From: Clostridiales bacterium
Lineage (GTDB): Bacteria > Bacillota > Clostridia > Christensenellales > Borkfalkiaceae
Assembly (NCBI GenBank): GCA_015069605.1
Contig: SVII01000002.1
Coordinates: 1-64,000, forward strand
Length of the DNA stretch: 64,000 bases
Reading direction: 5' to 3'
Shown: piece after piece, positions 60,690 to 64,000 of the stretch
Layout: every line of letters begins with the position of its first letter
Position numbering within the stretch: the stretch's first letter is position 1
Notes under the pieces: model-generated
Database searches by the model: none
The model's input: only the letters and a program-made list of their open reading frames with translations
What the model was told of the DNA's origin: nothing
Program-made: the position numbers and the translations under genes

Positions 60690-62782
60690 GCCGATTCCTC
60701 CTCATTTAATGCGATTTCTTCGCTGCTTACAGGCTCTTGTTCGGGAATTTCTTCTTCCGTTTCTTCTACGATCCAACTAATCTTCCCGCTTTCGCCTACA
60801 TAACCATTTTCACCCACTGCGCCGTCTGCGCCCGTTGCGCCCATCACGTCTCTACCAGCATAACCGTATTCCGTGCTATACCCGTTACCGCCGTCGCCGC
60901 CTTTACCACCTTCACCGCCAACGCCGCCTTCGCCGCCAGCACCAACCTGACCGTTATACGACGCGCTGTGCGAATATTCTTCATTGACACGTACAATTGC
61001 TACGGATGCGTTACCGCCCGCGCCGCCGTCACCGCCGTCGCCACCGTCGCCGCCGTTGCCGCCAACACCGCCGTAAACGTTATGCGTAGGTGTATCCGAA
61101 CTCATCAACGTCAACGAACCGCCCATACCGCCGTTGCCGCCGTTGCCGCCTTTACCGCCCATACCGCCTTTACCGCCGTTGCCGCCGATAAATTTGATTT
61201 GCGCGTCCGCCGTAGCCGTTTTCGTAAATACTTCACTTTCTACGTCCGTGAGATAGATTGCCGCGTTACCATTACCGCCAACGCCGCCGTCTTTCCCTGA
61301 CTGTCCTTTCGTACCTTTACCGCCGACTGCCATTTCCGCATCTACGTCGTAGGAATCCGTACCCCTCTTACCATTCGTACCATCCATACCTGCATCGGAA
61401 ACTTGTCCGTTTGCGCCATTACCGCCTTGCACAATCATTTCCACATTGTCGCCTGCTTCAATGGACACGTTTTTCGCTCTAATACCAACGCCGCCGTTCC
61501 CTTTGTTTTGGATTCCGATTGCTTTCGCATTTGCGCCGCTGATTGTAACAAGCGCGCCTTCTTCGCAATATATTTGCAAATCATTCGCCTTGATAACAGC
61601 TTCCTCCGTCGTCGTGGACGCCCAATCGCAAATCTGGTTAAAATACAACGCGCCCGTCTGTACGTTAGAAAAATCAACTACACCTTCCGCCGCAATGCTG
61701 ACGTTGTAGAAAGACAAGTTTGCCGTTTCTCTTTGTGTGAACGCGAAAGACAACTGGTAATCATCTGCGCCCGCTTGCCCTTCAAAATATACGACGTCTC
61801 TGTTTTCGGGAATGACAATTTGTTCTTTGTCGGTAAACGCCTTCATATCTACGTAAGGAGCAAATTTAATGCTCGATTGCAAAAACGCCGCTACTTCCGC
61901 CGCAGACGAACAAACTTTGTAGGAATAAGGTAACGTTTCAATCACCTTATTTGCCTGCTTATCCGAAGTGATATGTAAAATCTCGTTCTTTTCGTTCTGC
62001 AACAACATATTGTTGCCCGTGAAATCGATATACTTCAAGGATTCCAAGCCCACCGTGTATTCCGAAATCATATTGTCGCTGACAATAATGTTCGTCAGGG
62101 CATTACAGTTGTTCAATGCATCAATATTTTCCAGGGTGTTGTTTGCAAAGTTTACCTCTTTCAGGTTTTTCATACCAAACAAGTTGACACAGGAAGCAGG
62201 TACAGTTTCCGCAGTATACGCTATGGAATGCACACCGCAATCTCTAAGCGCTAACGTTTCCAAACCCGTCAACATAGGAATATCCCCAAAGTTTGTAATC
62301 TCACAATCACTCAGCGAAAGTTCCTTGATCGTACGCAATTCCGCCGCCGTATATTTATCGTCAGCACCAATCGTCGAACCGTACAAAATCTTATCACGAA
62401 CTTCCGTAGAATTGAACTTCGTCTGATAAGGAATGGTTGCAATCAATTCCTCATTTTCATTGTACACGCTGAGTTTTCCCGAACCAACGCCAATCGCGCG
62501 AATCTGATCGTTTCCTTCTTCACGGTGCAACACTTCAACTAGTTCCGCATTTTCTGCGCGCAACGTGTATTTGCCAAGCGTCGTGTACTGTTCGGGCGTT
62601 AAATAGTCGGATACTTTCACTTCCAACGTCGAACCTAATGCCAAATCCGTAATACCTTCCGCTCTACGCACTTCGCCGCCGAAATACGCTACGCCCAGCC
62701 CCGCTACCGTACCCAGCGCCGCCGTCAACAAAGTGTAAAAGATATACGAGCCTACCCCTCTTACTCCTTTTTTCTTAGCCAT
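60686..62782 (-). CDS. Membrane-anchored protein with LRR and GGxGG-repeat domains
   Basis: 698 residues. N-terminal TM helix at about 8-30. A leucine-rich-repeat-like region spans about 130-275 (LTGLETLALRDCGVHSI, NLKEVNFANNTLENIDAL, ALTNIIVSDNMI, SLKYIDFTGNNML). A beta-helix-like middle (340-450) follows. From about 450 to 660 there is a Gly-rich segment dominated by GGxGGxGG (for example GGNGGKGGMGGKGGNGG), unlike ordinary collagen GXY. The tail is acidic. It may sense a ligand or form an extracellular scaffold; the direction of the membrane insertion is unclear. Confidence 0.7.
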   Translation of the reverse strand: MAKKKGVRGVGSYIFYTLLTAALGTVAGLGVAYFGGEVRRAEGITDLALGSTLEVKVSDYLTPEQYTTLGKYTLRAENAELVEVLHREEGNDQIRAIGVGSGKLSVYNENEELIATIPYQTKFNSTEVRDKILYGSTIGADDKYTAAELRTIKELSLSDCEITNFGDIPMLTGLETLALRDCGVHSIAYTAETVPASCVNLFGMKNLKEVNFANNTLENIDALNNCNALTNIIVSDNMISEYTVGLESLKYIDFTGNNMLLQNEKNEILHITSDKQANKVIETLPYSYKVCSSAAEVAAFLQSSIKFAPYVDMKAFTDKEQIVIPENRDVVYFEGQAGADDYQLSFAFTQRETANLSFYNVSIAAEGVVDFSNVQTGALYFNQICDWASTTTEEAVIKANDLQIYCEEGALVTISGANAKAIGIQNKGNGGVGIRAKNVSIEAGDNVEMIVQGGNGANGQVSDAGMDGTNGKRGTDSYDVDAEMAVGGKGTKGQSGKDGGVGGNGNAAIYLTDVESEVFTKTATADAQIKFIGGNGGKGGMGGKGGNGGNGGMGGSLTLMSSDTPTHNVYGGVGGNGGDGGDGGDGGAGGNASVAIVRVNEEYSHSASYNGQVGAGGEGGVGGEGGKGGDGGNGYSTEYGYAGRDVMGATGADGAVGENGYVGESGKISWIVEETEEEIPEQEPVSSEEIALNEEESA

Positions 62783-62841
62783 AAGAACTCCTCTTGTTTT
62801 TATCTATATTCTTAATATTTTTTTCGTTGTTGATTCGCGTA

Positions 62842-64000
62842 TTATTCTTCCTCTTCAAACAGTTCGGAATATACGTCACGGTAATCTTTCGTCGTTTCCA
62901 AGATCTCGCGCGCTACGCGTTTGCTCTTCTTTACCCCGATGCCTTGATATACGCACAATCCGTACAAGCACTGCGCGGGATAGAATTTATGAATGATCGT
63001 ACCCAAATCGTCCACCGCTCTCTTTGCTTCGCGCGCATCCTTCCAAATCGTATCGTCGTTTTCGTCTTTATTGAACAACGCCGTATGCGCAAAACACAAC
63101 GCTTTATAATAGATTGCTACGAACGAGTCGTTGTCGTCCAATATATCAAATGCTTTTTCTTGGTCTTTTTTACAGCCTCTGCCATGATACAAACAGAACG
63201 CTCGATGTGCTTGCCCTTCCTTGGAATCCGCGGAAACGAACCATTGATACCCCTTTTCCGTCGAAACCCTCGAATAGATCATACCCAAACGCACTGCCGC
63301 GTTGTTGTTTCTATATCTCGTCCACAGATAACGGTATCTCTCCACCGCTTCTTCTTCGTTGCCTGCCGTTTCCACGCTCTTGGCAAGTTCCCAAAGCTCC
63401 ATTTCTTTGTTGTCGAACAAATCCGTTTTCTTGCCTTTTTTGTTGATTTTTTCCAAATGCGCTTCCACCGTTTGCAACAATTTATTTGCATTCAGCTTCA
63501 ATTTATCCTTTTTCGCACTCTCTACGAACGCATCGAAATAGTTTTCTTGCTCGATACCTTTCGTGCCGTAGATATGGTTCAAGCACGCTCTCGAACAGTC
63601 CTGACCGCCGTACGTTTGCGTTTGGAATACGGGCAGAATGTGCTTTTCGCCGTAGAACCCTTCGTCCATGAATTTGTAGAAGGTTACCCATTCGTTTTGT
63701 ACGTTGGGAGCAAGGACATATTCCGATTTCGTTCCGATAACAATCATAATACGGCTGGTAAGGAGTGCCTCGTAAATCCAGCTGCGCCAGTTGTTATTGA
63801 ATTCCCCCAAACGTTTCAAACCGCTTTGCGTCTTTTTCGTTTCCGGAGCAAAGAACACCTTGTAACGTTTGCTCAGTGCTTTGTACATTTGTTTGCCCAA
63901 CTTATAATCGGGAGTATTTTCATGTCCGCCCGCATCGTCCGTCTTATGACAAATGAAGATGTCAAAGTTATTTAATTTGCCATCCTCTTTATATCCTTGT
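62842..64000 (-). CDS. TIR domain protein with SEL1-like repeats, 5' end beyond the window
   Basis: About 386 codons are present. The visible N-terminal part is a TIR domain: FDIFICHKTDDAGGHENTP, YKVFFAPETKKTQSG, ALLTSRIMIVIGT and a conserved NEWVTFYKFMDEG. The catalytic Glu expected in NADase TIRs would be in the region RSWIYEAL (E in IYEALL). From about 220 TPR/SEL1-like helical repeats occur (AAVRLGMIYSRVS, GQAHRAFCLYHGRG, PAQCLYGLCVYQGIG). Such proteins act as NAD+-consuming effectors in bacterial immune systems. This is the first known gene of the cluster in transcription order; upstream members may lie beyond the edge. Confidence 0.82.
   Translation of the reverse strand, partial: QGYKEDGKLNNFDIFICHKTDDAGGHENTPDYKLGKQMYKALSKRYKVFFAPETKKTQSGLKRLGEFNNNWRSWIYEALLTSRIMIVIGTKSEYVLAPNVQNEWVTFYKFMDEGFYGEKHILPVFQTQTYGGQDCSRACLNHIYGTKGIEQENYFDAFVESAKKDKLKLNANKLLQTVEAHLEKINKKGKKTDLFDNKEMELWELAKSVETAGNEEEAVERYRYLWTRYRNNNAAVRLGMIYSRVSTEKGYQWFVSADSKEGQAHRAFCLYHGRGCKKDQEKAFDILDDNDSFVAIYYKALCFAHTALFNKDENDDTIWKDAREAKRAVDDLGTIIHKFYPAQCLYGLCVYQGIGVKKSKRVAREILETTKDYRDVYSELFEEEE

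Noticed and set aside
62794..63975. A 393-codon plus-strand open frame
   Set aside because: It lies opposite the TIR-SEL1 gene, has no domain, is rich in Arg and Phe as expected for an antisense frame, and lacks a sensible ribosome binding site.
1..64000. CRISPR arrays, tRNAs, rRNAs, tmRNA, prophage
   Set aside because: I looked for regularly spaced repeats, cloverleaf-like sequences with GTTCRANNC, and phage structural or integrase genes; none was convincing.

Overview
The window is a 64 kb piece of a bacterial chromosome of moderate GC content, most likely from an uncultured Clostridia-type Firmicute. The evidence is a sporulation block (spoIIGA-sigE-sigG), Firmicute-type gene neighbourhoods (comM/rnhB/yraN/ylqF/trmD/rplS; ftsY-smc-rnc-plsX; rpmB divergent from asp23-fakA-recG), AGGAGG-type ribosome binding sites and many TTGACA-17-TATAAT promoters. 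Placement below class (for example the gut Christensenellales lineages) is my inference. Nearly all genes lie on the minus strand. The plus-strand exceptions are oadB with its small partner and the CDF gene, dnaA-mnmG, and rpmB. I saw no tRNA, rRNA, CRISPR array or intact transposase.

Layout. 1-5.4 kb: topA (cut by the left edge), dprA, a DUF1294 gene, comM, and rplS with an L19 leader. 5.5-8.3 kb: an orphan Na+-pump decarboxylase beta subunit with a small membrane partner, then a CDF metal transporter. 8.4-10.9 kb: sigG, sigE and spoIIGA, with a probable sigma-G promoter and two Spo0A boxes. 11-24 kb: housekeeping genes (yraN, rnhB, ylqF, trmD, an ABC pair, ftsY, smc, rnc, plsX, asnS). 24-31.5 kb: a VanW protein, a PHP phosphoesterase, recF divergent from dnaA-mnmG, and a glycosyltransferase. 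31.7-35.1 kb: a four-gene ABC system (DUF3299-like lipoprotein, FtsX-type permease, LolD-type ATPase, His/Cys-rich membrane protein) with a structured intergenic RNA. It resembles zinc-responsive ABC loci of Proteobacteria. 35-43 kb: DegV, upp, a ZIP transporter, rhaM, a GH38 mannosidase, a phosphoesterase lipoprotein and a PAP2 phosphatase. 43.2-47.5 kb: a partner-switching signalling module (PP2C-HATPase, STAS, alarmone-type HD, STAS-kinase fusion, membrane proteins) with a broken gene junction inside. 47.7-55.2 kb: a TIGR04076 protein, a Nif11-like peptide, an orphan hisIE with a damaged HisI half, recG, fakA, asp23, rpmB and a lipid kinase.

55.4 kb to the right edge is the most interesting part: six co-directional genes. 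They encode a GAP1-like protein, a zinc-ribbon GTPase, an unrecognised 111-residue protein, an acidic membrane protein, a membrane-anchored protein with LRRs and a GGxGG-rich domain, and a TIR-SEL1 protein cut by the edge. This looks like a GTPase-centred biological-conflict system with a TIR effector, in an arrangement I do not recognise.

A second theme is a family of intergenic mosaic elements made of short palindromes (typically 5-8 bp arms, 3-5 nt loops). They are best seen at 51.29-51.58 kb, with related copies at 3.1, 13.4, 15.9, 20.6 and 26.0 kb. Two copies in opposite orientation share about 50 nearly identical bases.
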